Notes: a model not told the origin generated them from the sequence alone. A DNA stretch of 64,000 bases from Pseudoalteromonas luteoviolacea (GCF_021654285.1 NZ_JAKFZS010000026.1:1-64000); one strand, 5' to 3'; positions 26,962 to 35,678 are shown, numbered from the stretch's first letter. Translations and numbers: made by a program.

Positions 26962-27005
26962 AATCACCTTTGTACATAACGCAAAAATTAAACGGCTAAA
27001 ATCTG

Positions 27006-27050
27006 TGAGACACAAACAAAGCCAGCTGTTTTTTGTTCGTGTTTTTAAAT
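27006..27050. repeat. Hairpin upstream of the 26527 cassette gene
   Basis: On the minus strand ACACGAACAAA pairs with TTTGTTTGTGT with one mismatch around an AAACAGCTGGC centre. It separates repeat copy G from the following gene and may be part of a cassette recombination site. Confidence 0.35.
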
Positions 27051-27062
27051 TCTTCTAGCAAT

Positions 27063-27083
27063 AAATTTGTGCCTGTCCTATTT
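27063..27083. repeat. GGACAGGCAC element copy G
   Basis: The plus strand reads AAATTTGTGCCTGTCCTATTT. On the minus strand it follows the stop codon (TAG, 27092-27094) of the frameshifted cargo gene by about 8 bases. Confidence 0.75.
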
Positions 27084-27091
27084 CGGTTTTG

Positions 27092-27435
27092 CTATTTCGG
27101 TTTTTCGTTTCCGACTCGCATATTAAACCTAAGAACATCTCTATGGTTTCCGTACGCCATGGATACTTTATCTAGATCATTGAAATAGAAAGTAACCCAA
27201 CCATTATTCATTCGTTGCTCCCAAATTCCATCAGATTTATTACTTTCGGGGTACATTTCAATTCTTCTGCGTTTTCCAAGTCCAAGAAATCTCCCCGCAG
27301 GGTCGTTGTACCAAACCGACGAAATCACACCATTGTTTTCATAGATAGCCGGCGAGTATCCGTTTGTGTTAATTCGATGCGGATTACTTTTTCATCAACC
27401 CTTTTAAGGACTTCAATAGCATCTTCGAATTTCAT
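27092..27435 (-). pseudogene. Frameshifted small hypothetical gene (cassette cargo)
   Basis: The first part, from ATG at 27435 (MKFEDAIEVLKRVDEKVIRI), changes frame near 27375 and continues NTNGYSPAIYENNGVISSVW and on to VGNEKPK at 27092. Joined, it gives a protein of about 112 residues. A one-base indel near 27375 explains the break. The product is unknown. The stop lies just before repeat copy G. Confidence 0.55.
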
Positions 27436-27495
27436 TCTTAATGAAATATGAGACCTATTGATTTTAATATGCCAAATCCGTTGAAACACACTAAC

Positions 27496-27593
27496 ACCTA
27501 ACGCCGCGTCTAGTGGTGAGTAATAGTTGGCAAAAATACACCGAAGCGGAACGCGCCAACTCTTACGAGTCTGACTTAAATGCCTTGTTTGGC
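27496..27593 (-). repeat. attC-like site (integron cassette recombination site candidate)
   Basis: On the minus strand this 98-base element starts GCCAAACAAGG and ends GGCGTTAGGT. The right core GTTAGGT fits GTTRRRY and the left core is one base from RYYYAAC. The arms pair imperfectly, with a perfect inner stem AGTTGGC/GCCAACT. The upstream gene's last residues (NKAFKSDS) are read from the left end, as is common in marine gammaproteobacterial integron cassettes. No integrase gene is in the window. Confidence 0.6.
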
Positions 27594-28549
27594 TCTTTTG
27601 TATTGTGCTTTATATGCCTCAATACCGCATCTAAAGAAAACCTCGCAAGCTCAGCTACTTGAGATGATTCCACCTCCCCCCACCCCCAGCCCTCATAGCT
27701 AATGGAGTCATTTTCAAGCTTGTATTTATCAAAGACTCCATAGCTATTAACGACCTCTTGAGATTGTTGACTAAAATCTTCATTACTTTGGATATTGTGA
27801 TAAATTGCAGCAATATTGTTTCCCCACTCCCTTAAGTCGTTCAAACTAGGTACATAAACATTATTACCATGTTTATTTAAGGCTGAAATGTAATGTTCAT
27901 GTTTACTTTGTGGGAAACGATCAATTAGTCGCTGTGTATAAAATAAAGCCACATCATTTTTTGATGAGAATTGATTAAAGTTATCAGACTCATCATTTAA
28001 CAGTTCTATGATCCCTGAAACAACATACTCTTCAGGCCAAAGAGTCTGGAACATAGCCAAATTACGTTCTGACAATCCTCTTAAATCATCCGATGCTCGC
28101 TCACTGGAAGCTTTAAATTGAAAGACAACATGATTTATTTTAGCTATCTCATTATTTAAATTTTTACCACTTTCAATTGATACATAATGAGAATATATAC
28201 CAGCGCATACCGATACTAGAATTGATCCTATAGCCCATCGGGCAGAATTATTTCCCGACACTTTTGATTGCTCAATGACACTTTTTTTTAGTTCTTGCTT
28301 TGGTGCATCAAATAAATCATGAATCAAAGGTGCATAAACTTCAGACTTTAGCTTTTCTGCTTCTTCCGCTTTTTTCTTTTGAATTAAGACTTCTTCTCTC
28401 GCTGCATCTATCTCAGATTTGAGACGCTTTATCTCTTCATCTCTTTTTAGCTTCTCTTTCTCAATAACTTCTACTTGGGCGGCAAAATCTCTGATTTTAT
28501 TCGCCATATCAGTACCTTGCTCAACAATCTTTTCTAAGTTTTTTTCCAT
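27563..28549 (-). CDS. Coiled-coil membrane protein (integron-cassette-like cargo)
   Basis: Encodes 328 residues: a charged coiled coil (about 5-80, Lys/Glu-rich heptads), one transmembrane segment (about 125-145, WAIGSILVSVCAGIY), and a soluble C-terminal domain. The last residues NKAFKSDS overlap the attC-like site, and a GTTAGGC core lies about 40 bases before the start codon. No family recognised. The layout is a complete single-gene cassette. Confidence 0.65.
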   Translation of the reverse strand: MEKNLEKIVEQGTDMANKIRDFAAQVEVIEKEKLKRDEEIKRLKSEIDAAREEVLIQKKKAEEAEKLKSEVYAPLIHDLFDAPKQELKKSVIEQSKVSGNNSARWAIGSILVSVCAGIYSHYVSIESGKNLNNEIAKINHVVFQFKASSERASDDLRGLSERNLAMFQTLWPEEYVVSGIIELLNDESDNFNQFSSKNDVALFYTQRLIDRFPQSKHEHYISALNKHGNNVYVPSLNDLREWGNNIAAIYHNIQSNEDFSQQSQEVVNSYGVFDKYKLENDSISYEGWGWGEVESSQVAELARFSLDAVLRHIKHNTKEPNKAFKSDS

Positions 28550-28584
28550 AAATACACTATATATTGCTAATTAAGCGATAATGA

Positions 28585-28700
28585 GCCTAACATTTTCATC
28601 TACGATAAATGTCGCATAACAGCTGCGGTTCAGATACGCACTTTATTACCTTCAAGCATAACAACAAGTTAAACAGATGTCACCAGATTGAAAACAACTT
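28585..28700. repeat. Cassette-boundary repeat with GTTAGGC core (first copy)
   Basis: The minus strand reads TTATGCGACATTTATCGTAG then ATGTTAGGC just upstream of the gene at 28549. A related stretch occurs at 30076-30200 upstream of the gene at 30060, with the shared phrase ATGTCACC further out. These may be paired attC-like boundaries. Confidence 0.45.
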
Positions 28701-29066
28701 GAATACATCACTTGCAGTATAACAGTGGTGTTTGACAAATACCGAGCGATGTATATCTGTACATATAAATAAATCAAAATAGAACTTACTATTAAGTCAC
28801 CATTTTTACCCATGCTCAAAGCACGTATATTGAAAAAGATATGCCACAAGTAACATTTCATGCTGCTTCTATTTGATAACCGTCTTTATATGATTTCATA
28901 ATCTAATGCATCCAAAAACACTTAGAGAAGAGACGATAATGTAGTTTTTAGTTGCTCAGCCAATCAACAAAAATAGGCTAATAACACAACCCTCATCAAC
29001 ATTGACTAAAAGCCTATTTACTTTATGGCATTGGCTTGAGGTTGATGAAAGCCCTTAGGTTACGAG
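28701..29066. other. Intergenic region with long inverted repeats
   Basis: No gene is supported. There is a 9-bp inverted repeat AAATAGGCT/AGCCTATTT (about 28969-29020) and an overlapping CTCATCAAC/GTTGATGA pair. A 69-codon minus-strand frame here has no ribosome-binding site and overlaps the boundary repeat. Confidence 0.4.
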
Positions 29067-29207
29067 TACAGCTTAAGCGGCAAACTCATCAAAAAATTAA
29101 AACCACTTAACCCCTTCTCTTGGCAAGTATCAGATATAAAAAATAAGTATGTGTTGTTAGATCAAGTTATCTAATTGAATCAAGATGTACTGGAACTCAG
29201 CTTATAA
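29067..29207 (+). pseudogene. Remnant of PD40 regulator 3' end (copy 1)
   Basis: Forty-six codons match the end of the regulator at 18950 (here IKKLKPLNPFSWQVSDIKNK, then YVLLDQVI), with one internal TAA at 29172 where the intact gene has Glu. It lies inside the left arm of a 153-bp direct repeat. Confidence 0.8.
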
Positions 29208-29242
29208 TTTTGTATGCTTTTTTCGTGTTACTAAAGACTTTC
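29090..29242 (+). repeat. 153-bp direct repeat, left copy
   Basis: This segment is repeated at 30251-30403 with a single difference (G versus A in CAAGATRTACTGG). The two copies flank about 1 kb holding a transposase fragment and a lipoprotein gene. Confidence 0.9.
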
Positions 29243-29353
29243 CTGTGTACTTATCCACCCCACACACAAAAAAGCACGGCGTACACACCGTGCTATCAAG
29301 TGATAATAAGACGTCGACGATAAATCTATCAGTGCGTTTCGTGCTCTTGTCAT
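29243..29353 (-). pseudogene. 5' fragment of a RAYT-like transposase gene
   Basis: Starting at ATG 29353, 30 codons match the transposase at 25993 nearly perfectly (MTRARNALIDLSSTSYYHLI, then ARCVRRAFLC); a frameshift then follows and the match stops at the edge of the 153-bp direct repeat. Its upstream flank also matches that of the intact gene up to repeat copy H. Confidence 0.85.
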
Positions 29354-29416
29354 TCCTATTCAACTCAATTAAAAACTCGATATTTAAACAGTGGTCAGTA
29401 ACGCAATTTAAGCAAA

Positions 29417-29437
29417 AAATTTGTGCGTGTCCTATTT
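29417..29437. repeat. GGACAGGCAC element copy H
   Basis: The plus strand reads AAATTTGTGCGTGTCCTATTT. It lies about 24 bases after the stop of the lipoprotein gene at 29461 and next to the transposase fragment, in the same position as copy D relative to the intact transposase. Confidence 0.75.
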
Positions 29438-29460
29438 CACTTTACTTTATTTCAATTTCG

Positions 29461-30060
29461 CTATTTCAACTTCGGTTCCTTAACAGGAATCTTTGTACCA
29501 ATTCTATTATTATATTCTCTAATGCAGCGGTTGGGCATGCTTGAAATATTGGTGTTCCCAATAAGTGCAAGTACACGACTATAATCGCCATCATTCTCTT
29601 GAATCTCATAAACTATGGCTCTGCAGCCATTGGTATCAAAATCAATCTCATAGTTTCTATCTTTCTCAAATGATGTTGATATAAATGAACCACAAGATAT
29701 GCTTGTCCCCAAACCACCAGGCCTTTTAAATATTAAAAAATTGTGTGGTTTATCCGCTTCAAATAAAAACTCTTTAGCATTCGCAGCATAGTCCCCGTAG
29801 CTCCATAATGGTATTCCAACCCTTTTTGACTTCGTAAAGTTTCCATGCATTTTTGCAAATAGTGATACTCGATTTTTTCCGTTTTCACACTCAGAGTTAT
29901 CAAACCCAACAACTACAGCCTCTCCAACATGGTGGCCTGAAGCAACAAACCTAACTTTAGCTATATCCCCAACAGTAGGCTCTTCGTACTGAACTGTAGT
30001 GGTAGCACAACCAGAAACCAAAAAAGGTACAATGAAAAATTTGGTCCTTAACCTAAACAT
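29461..30060 (-). CDS. Lipoprotein of unknown function (cassette cargo)
   Basis: Encodes 199 residues. The signal ends in the lipobox VSGC (Cys18) followed by ATTT. The body has five further Cys and a mix of beta-strand-like segments (AVVVGFDNSEC, AIVYEIQEN). No family recognised. The gene sits between direct repeats at 29090 and 30251, with repeat copy H after its stop and an attC-like boundary before its start. Confidence 0.6.
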   Translation of the reverse strand: MFRLRTKFFIVPFLVSGCATTTVQYEEPTVGDIAKVRFVASGHHVGEAVVVGFDNSECENGKNRVSLFAKMHGNFTKSKRVGIPLWSYGDYAANAKEFLFEADKPHNFLIFKRPGGLGTSISCGSFISTSFEKDRNYEIDFDTNGCRAIVYEIQENDGDYSRVLALIGNTNISSMPNRCIREYNNRIGTKIPVKEPKLK

Positions 30061-30075
30061 TTAAACTCCATAAAA

Positions 30076-30200
30076 TCTAACACTTTTACTACGACAAATA
30101 TCGCATAAAACAGCGATTCAGATACTCTCTTTATTAAACTTCACCATAACAATAACTCAATTAAATGTCACCGATACAGAAACAATAAAAGTACTTCGAT
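30076..30200. repeat. Cassette-boundary repeat (second copy)
   Basis: Related to 28585-28700: the minus strand has TTATGCGATATTTGTCGTAG and then GTGTTAGAT, close to the start of the lipoprotein gene at 30060. The core has diverged from GTTAGGC. Confidence 0.4.
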
Positions 30201-30250
30201 TGTCACATAGCATTCATCACCAACAGAAATATCCGTCAGTGCTTACTGAA

Positions 30251-30403
30251 CAAAAAATTAAAACCACTTAACCCCTTCTCTTGGCAAGTATCAGATATAA
30301 AAAATAAGTATGTGTTGTTAGATCAAGTTATCTAATTGAATCAAGATATACTGGAACTCAGCTTATAATTTTGTATGCTTTTTTCGTGTTACTAAAGACT
30401 TTC
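30251..30403 (+). repeat. 153-bp direct repeat, right copy (contains regulator remnant copy 2)
   Basis: One base differs from 29090-29242. It includes the last 40 or so codons of a decayed PD40 regulator, ending at TAA 30368, with the same internal TAA as the left copy. To the right, the sequence continues into what looks like the original flanking DNA. Confidence 0.9.
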
Positions 30404-30568
30404 TATTTCCCAAAGCACTTGCATTTTTGTGTCGTACGCTTTGTTTTTTGTCGGCATAGCCCATTGCAAGGTAATTGACGGGCCATTCTGGCTTTCGGGT
30501 GAAGTTAATATCAGCTTAGTGCGCTCATCTAAACAATTTGCCAAGCCAACAAAGGGAAAGCCTGACAC
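30392..30568 (-). pseudogene. 3' coding remnant (longest copy)
   Basis: The minus strand is open for about 58 codons from a GTG at 30568 to TAG at 30392, with GLANCLDERTKLILTSPES and later TKMQVLWEIESL. It is the longest of three related remnants (others at 21066 and 26150) and shows the sequence before cassette insertion. Fold and function are not recognised with confidence. Confidence 0.45.
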
Positions 30569-30672
30569 TCACAATTTGATTGAGTCCGCCTCGTATTTAT
30601 AGCCCTTTAATGAACCTAGTAACTGTCGTGATAATACTCGATTTTATTGCTTTAAAAGCATTATCAAAGCAA

Positions 30673-30708
30673 TAAAAAATGCCTGAGCACAGGTTTGTAC
30701 TCAGGCAT
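30673..30708 (-). terminator. Terminator of the S9 peptidase gene
   Basis: A perfect 9-bp stem (ATGCCTGAG/CTCAGGCAT) with a 12-base loop, followed on the minus strand by TTTTTTATTG, 35 bases after the stop codon. Confidence 0.85.
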
Positions 30709-30742
30709 CAAAACGTTTAATACAAACTAACTTGTTGCTAGT

Positions 30743-32635
30743 TTATAGTGTGTCTTCTAACCATTTGAAGAACTCACGTTGCCATACAATGCCGTTTTGC
30801 GGCGTCAATACCCAGTGATTCTCTTCAGGGAAGTATAAGAAACGGCTCTCTAAACCACGTAATTTTGCAGCTTGAAACGCCTGAATACCTTGGCCTAATG
30901 GTACACGGTAGTCTTTACCACCATGGATCACAAACATAGGTGCATCCCACTTATCTACATAATTAATTGGGTTGAACTCATTATATGTTTGGTTAATAGA
31001 CGCATTGCCTTGCTCCCAATATGGACCACCAAATTCATGGTTTACGAAGAATAGCTCTTCCGTTGTGCCGTACATGCTGCGTAAATCGAAGATACCACAA
31101 TGCGAGATAAAGGTTTTAAAGCGACCATCATGGTTGCCCGCTAAATAAAATGCAGAGTAACCACCAAAGCTTGCGCCGATTGCGCCAATACGCTTTTTAT
31201 CAACGTAAGATGCTTTTGACACATCATCAATGGCATCAAGGTAGTCTTGCATTGCCTTACCACCCCAATCTTGCGTAATGTCTTCATTCCACTTAACACC
31301 ATGACCTGGCATACCGCGGCGATTTGGTGCCACAACGATATACCCTTGTGATGCCATTACTTGGAAGTTCCAGCGGAACGAATAAAACTGTGAAAGCGCA
31401 GACTGAGGGCCGCCCTGTAAATAAAGTAGTGTTGGGTACTTTTTATTTTCATCAAAATTAGGCGGATAAATCACCCAAGTTAGCATTTCTTGACCGTCTT
31501 TTGTCGTCACCATACGCTTCTTAACGGTTGGTAAGTCAAGGCCTGCATAAAATGCGTCATTGACTTTGGTCAGTGCTGTTAGGTTTTTCTTGCGTAGGTC
31601 AAAGCGGAAAATTTCTGATGCGCGGTTCATGCTGCTGCGCGTCACGACTAAGTGCTTATCCATTGCCGCGACAATACCATTCACATCAAACTGGCCTTTC
31701 GTTAGCTGTTTGATCTTTGGCTTAGTACTGACTGATACTTGGAATAATTGGATTGTGCCATCGGTTGGCGCAACAAAGTAAATACGCTTGCCATCTGGGC
31801 TCCATTTGAAGCTATTTACCGTGCCATCCCACTGCTCAGTCAAATTAACTTCTTTGTTTTTGATGCGTACTATAATGTCGTTTTTATCCGCTTCATACCC
31901 TGGCACGTCCATTTGAAGCCACGCTAGATTTCCTTTTGACGAAAACGCAGGGCTCTTATCATAACCTAGGTTGCTTTCGGTGATATTGGTGGTTTTTTTA
32001 CTCGCTAGGTTATAACGATAAATGTCGGTGTTGGTACTGGTAACATACTCTGTCCCTGTCAGCTTTTTACTTACATAGTAAATGTTCTCGCCTTTAGGGC
32101 CCCAAATGTAATCACTTGAGCCACCAAATGGAGAGGTTGGGCTTGAGTAAGGCTTACCTTCCATGATGTCGACTTTCTTTTCAGTCGCTAAATCTTGATA
32201 GAAAACGTGCTTAAAGCCACCATCATTCCACGTATCCCAATGGCGATAATTTAGATCATCGAATACATAAGCATTCGCTTGAGACAAGTCTTTATGTCTA
32301 TGACTTGCTAAAACCGACTCGATATTCACCTTTTTATGGAATAGCTTTTTAGTGCCATCAGGAGAGATATTGCTATCAATTAATAAGCCTTGATAGGCTT
32401 CTAATAGCTGTGCACTCCCACCTTTAACAGGCACCTGATATACCTTGCTGGCAAAATCATTATTTGCCACGCTCGGGGTCGTTACGCTGTAAATGACATG
32501 GGTTTTATCTTTATTTAATCCCAACGCAGTAACACGTTTAACTTCCCACAGTTTTTCAGGGGTCATCACATCTTGTGCTGACACACCTGCGCTTACTGCA
32601 AGCCCCAAGCTTGCAGAAATAAGAATTCGCAACAT
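30743..32635 (-). CDS. Secreted S9-family prolyl oligopeptidase / dipeptidyl aminopeptidase
   Basis: Encodes 630 residues: a signal peptide (ending AGVSA), a TolB-like beta-propeller (blades such as FKWSPDGKRIYFVAP), and a C-terminal alpha/beta hydrolase domain. The catalytic Ser is in GASFGGYSA, Asp in HGGKDYRVP and His in EENHWVL. The family cleaves dipeptides or acylated residues from short peptides in the periplasm. It is monocistronic with its own terminator. Confidence 0.9.
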   Translation of the reverse strand: MLRILISASLGLAVSAGVSAQDVMTPEKLWEVKRVTALGLNKDKTHVIYSVTTPSVANNDFASKVYQVPVKGGSAQLLEAYQGLLIDSNISPDGTKKLFHKKVNIESVLASHRHKDLSQANAYVFDDLNYRHWDTWNDGGFKHVFYQDLATEKKVDIMEGKPYSSPTSPFGGSSDYIWGPKGENIYYVSKKLTGTEYVTSTNTDIYRYNLASKKTTNITESNLGYDKSPAFSSKGNLAWLQMDVPGYEADKNDIIVRIKNKEVNLTEQWDGTVNSFKWSPDGKRIYFVAPTDGTIQLFQVSVSTKPKIKQLTKGQFDVNGIVAAMDKHLVVTRSSMNRASEIFRFDLRKKNLTALTKVNDAFYAGLDLPTVKKRMVTTKDGQEMLTWVIYPPNFDENKKYPTLLYLQGGPQSALSQFYSFRWNFQVMASQGYIVVAPNRRGMPGHGVKWNEDITQDWGGKAMQDYLDAIDDVSKASYVDKKRIGAIGASFGGYSAFYLAGNHDGRFKTFISHCGIFDLRSMYGTTEELFFVNHEFGGPYWEQGNASINQTYNEFNPINYVDKWDAPMFVIHGGKDYRVPLGQGIQAFQAAKLRGLESRFLYFPEENHWVLTPQNGIVWQREFFKWLEDTL

Positions 32636-32905
32636 AGCGAAATGCCTCCAAAAATAAAAACCCGTCTAGACTACATAAAACGGTCATAACTTAAAAGGAA
32701 TCAAGGTGATTAACTGGTCACACCTATATTTTGACTGAGTTTGAAGTACTAAATTTATGAAGCAGTATGAATTTAAACAAGAAATAAGGGCATCACTGAT
32801 AATGCCCTTAGGGGAAGTAATTTGGTTTGTTTTGATTTATTAATATGTTTGGGGTGATGACACCATCACCTATTTATGCTGCATATGTGGAAGTTAGCCC
32901 TCTAT

Positions 32906-33733
32906 TTAGCAGTTACCTAACCCCAAGTTTTTAAACTTGTCGCTGTTGCCTTTTAATGTGTTATCAGCAAAGTGCAGCATGGCTTTGTGTAAATGACTTG
33001 CCATTCCTATGCTGTAATGCTCATACATGTCTCGAGCAATATCATTCGACACAACTGAGTCGGCATGTTCCACGTACCCCTCGTAACTTACTCCTTTAAA
33101 ATCAGCACCACCACCCTCTAACGTAGAGGTAAGCCGGTTGGTTATCGCAAAATGCCGTTCAACTGAAGCTTGCACCTCCTTGCTGTGGACTGGCAAACTT
33201 AGCAATGGTTTATAATTTTCAACCCACTCATCAAAACAACGCTGCTCAAACTCAGCCTCTTCGTTACTTAAGTGCTGCAAAGATAAATAAAACTCATCTA
33301 AAGTTCCACTTTCTGTAATCTGCGCAATCATCTCTTTCCAACGCTCTACTTTTTCTGAAGGTAAATCTTTAAATAAGATATCTAAGTTCTTTTCACCATT
33401 TAATATGCTCATTGAATTCTCCAAACTGTTGATAATTAACTGTGTTTTTTCTTGTCGTTTCAACAGCATACTTTTTTGGTCTTTTAGAACTTGCAATAAG
33501 TCAAAATCCGTTGCGTTTAAAATGCTTTGTATTTCTTCAAGGCTAAACTCAAGCTCTTTATACACAATAATTTGCTGTAACTTGATCAAGTGAGTTTGCG
33601 TATACTCACGATAACCATTTGCTCCTCGAAGCGATTTTAACAAGCCAATTTTGTCATAATGGTGCAGCGTACGAACACTCACCCCAGCAAGTTTGCTCAA
33701 TTGACTTACGCTATAACGTTTTGCTTTATTCAA
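32906..33733 (-). CDS. MerR-family regulator with TipAS-like effector domain
   Basis: Encodes 275 residues. The N-terminus is a MerR winged helix (YSVSQLSKLAGVSVRTLHHY, then DKIGLLKS and GYREYT), followed by the dimerisation coiled coil (LLKRQEKTQLIINSLENS) and a C-terminal helical domain of about 150 residues like TipAS, which binds drugs. The family bends the promoter spacer to activate transcription. The target could be its own promoter; the TAP-like peptidase gene lies downstream in the same direction after a 130-base gap. Confidence 0.85.
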   Translation of the reverse strand: MNKAKRYSVSQLSKLAGVSVRTLHHYDKIGLLKSLRGANGYREYTQTHLIKLQQIIVYKELEFSLEEIQSILNATDFDLLQVLKDQKSMLLKRQEKTQLIINSLENSMSILNGEKNLDILFKDLPSEKVERWKEMIAQITESGTLDEFYLSLQHLSNEEAEFEQRCFDEWVENYKPLLSLPVHSKEVQASVERHFAITNRLTSTLEGGGADFKGVSYEGYVEHADSVVSNDIARDMYEHYSIGMASHLHKAMLHFADNTLKGNSDKFKNLGLGNC

Positions 33734-33862
33734 CTCTAAATCCTTTAGTTACTACTGAAAGACAAATTAATCGTTAACTATCACCTAACGTGAGGGTCAA
33801 GCATTTTGTAGAATTTTTTTAATGAACGTATATTTTGATAACACTCAGTTCAAGCTTGAAGT

Positions 33863-35221
33863 TTAAAGTTCACATATTTCAGAGACTTTATTTTTAGATA
33901 CAAATTGTGACGCCAACTGAGTAAAACATTCAGGCGCGACCATAGGTAAAATATGCGCAGCATTCTTAACAGTAGCAAACTGAACATCACCTAGATTTTC
34001 AAGGTGCTTTGAATGTAATTGGGCTGCTTCATAAGGTGTATTGGGATCTAGCGTACCCTGCACAATCAAGGTTCTCGGGAGCTGCTTTGGTAACTGCCCG
34101 AAGTATTTATCACGTGGGTATAATGGCGCAGGCACATCTACCAACAGTCGAGGTAAGTGACTAGTAAATAGCGCACCTTCTGCCTCTTTGCTCACTATTT
34201 CCTTAGTTAAATTAGCCCTACTGTTATTTTCAGAGCTTGTGATCAACATGGAAAGAGGTAAAGAAGGAGCCGCTGTTGGGTAAGCTGAAATAATATCGCC
34301 TTGCTTGTCTTTAAGTGATTGCAGAGTTTGCTTGAGCAGTGACGTATCACCCGCTGTTATTTGCTCAATTAAATCTGGGATCTGGTTTCGTAAGTCATGA
34401 TAGTTAAGCAATGAAGCCATGAAAAAACGAATATCTCCTCCCTTGAGCACTGACTGCCACACTTTATTATCTGACGCTAGTAATGTTTCAAACTGCTTTT
34501 CTTGTTTATCTGTCAGTAGCTTACGCCCTACATTATCAACAACTCTGGTGCGATGGCTGATCTCCCATTCAGTATCACCTTCTTTTGGTACAAGTCCATC
34601 TAAAATAATACCGTCTAACTTTGGTGAAGCCACTTGCATAAGGCGTAACGTCAATTGCGTACCATAAGATACACCGTATACATATACTTCTTTATCAGCG
34701 CGGTACTTTTCGATTAAGCCTGCCAGATCCTTAGCAGCATGAGTGATTGTAAACGCCTGTGTTCTTGATGAATTAGCATATAAAGAACCTATGCAGAGCC
34801 CCCACTCTGTATTACCCAGTGAATAACCCGCTTCACTACTTGCTGACTCCTGAGCTGGGCAAAGTCGACTAGACTCACCTGTGCCTCGATGATCCGGCAC
34901 AATAATGTCATACCCTTTAAATGCTTCCCGAAATACGGATAAAAATGGAGTGAACCCTGCCCCTGCTTCACCTGGCCCGCCATGTATAAGCCACACTTGC
35001 CCACGAGACTGTTTAGCATCTTTTGTAGGAAATTGACGAATAGCTAGCTCGATTTGGTCTAGATCTGGATTTGCATAATCAAGTGGCGCCTTTGTTTTGG
35101 CGCATTTGGATGCCTCAAAGCCTGATACATTGATTGCAACGTCACATGCGCCAAATATAGTCGCTTGCGCCGATAAAGAAAAAACACCCGCTGAAAATAG
35201 TGATAAGATTTTTAGTTTCAA
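33863..35221 (-). CDS. Secreted alpha/beta hydrolase, TAP-like (S33) peptidase
   Basis: Encodes 452 residues: a signal peptide (ending LSAQA), an alpha/beta hydrolase fold with oxyanion region HGGPGEAG, the VPDHRGTGESS motif, nucleophile Ser in GVSYGTQL, and a C-terminal TAP-like segment with Asp in GTLDPNTP and His in NAAHILP. Family members remove tripeptides or proline from peptide N-termini. Secreted location again suggests nutrient peptide breakdown. Confidence 0.87.
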   Translation of the reverse strand: MKLKILSLFSAGVFSLSAQATIFGACDVAINVSGFEASKCAKTKAPLDYANPDLDQIELAIRQFPTKDAKQSRGQVWLIHGGPGEAGAGFTPFLSVFREAFKGYDIIVPDHRGTGESSRLCPAQESASSEAGYSLGNTEWGLCIGSLYANSSRTQAFTITHAAKDLAGLIEKYRADKEVYVYGVSYGTQLTLRLMQVASPKLDGIILDGLVPKEGDTEWEISHRTRVVDNVGRKLLTDKQEKQFETLLASDNKVWQSVLKGGDIRFFMASLLNYHDLRNQIPDLIEQITAGDTSLLKQTLQSLKDKQGDIISAYPTAAPSLPLSMLITSSENNSRANLTKEIVSKEAEGALFTSHLPRLLVDVPAPLYPRDKYFGQLPKQLPRTLIVQGTLDPNTPYEAAQLHSKHLENLGDVQFATVKNAAHILPMVAPECFTQLASQFVSKNKVSEICEL

Positions 35222-35445
35222 TATGACTACTCCCTAGATAAATCTTCAACATATTGTTTTGTTATTTATATCATCACTATTATTGCACGAACCTACTTGT
35301 TAACCAAAAGCTATTACAACAACCGTGATTTTTACAATTCATTCAAAATGAAGTATCAAAATCACGAGTTAATAAATAACGTAAAGAAGTACAAACAGAA
35401 GAGAACAGGATGCCGCTGAAAAGTAATAAGATATCGAATTGTCTT

Positions 35446-35640
35446 TTAAAACAGTCCGTGCATCATTGCGCCAATACCCAGCAGAGTCATGCTGGTCCCA
35501 ACCAAATATAAAGGGGCTTTGTAACCGAGTGCCGCTTCGCTCTTAATGAGCCTAGGGAACAAACTTCCTCTGGTATACAGTAAGATCACAGCACCACTAA
35601 CAAACAAGATCAAACCATCGATAGTACTCGAAAAATCCAT
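35446..35640 (-). CDS. Small two-helix membrane protein
   Basis: Encodes 64 residues with two transmembrane segments (GLILFVSGAVILLYT and APLYLVGTSMTLLGIGAM). ATG at 35640 follows GGAGGG by 5 bases, so it is chosen; an upstream frame to 35808 overlaps the next gene out of frame and is not credible. It is probably co-transcribed with the glycine-rich membrane protein gene. Confidence 0.6.
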   Translation of the reverse strand: MDFSSTIDGLILFVSGAVILLYTRGSLFPRLIKSEAALGYKAPLYLVGTSMTLLGIGAMMHGLF

Positions 35641-35678
35641 AGCGCCCTCCAATCGCATTTGAAATAAATACGGTAATC

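Noticed and set aside
28652..28861. 69-codon minus-strand frame
   Set aside because: No ribosome-binding site, and it overlaps the cassette-boundary repeat shared with 30076.
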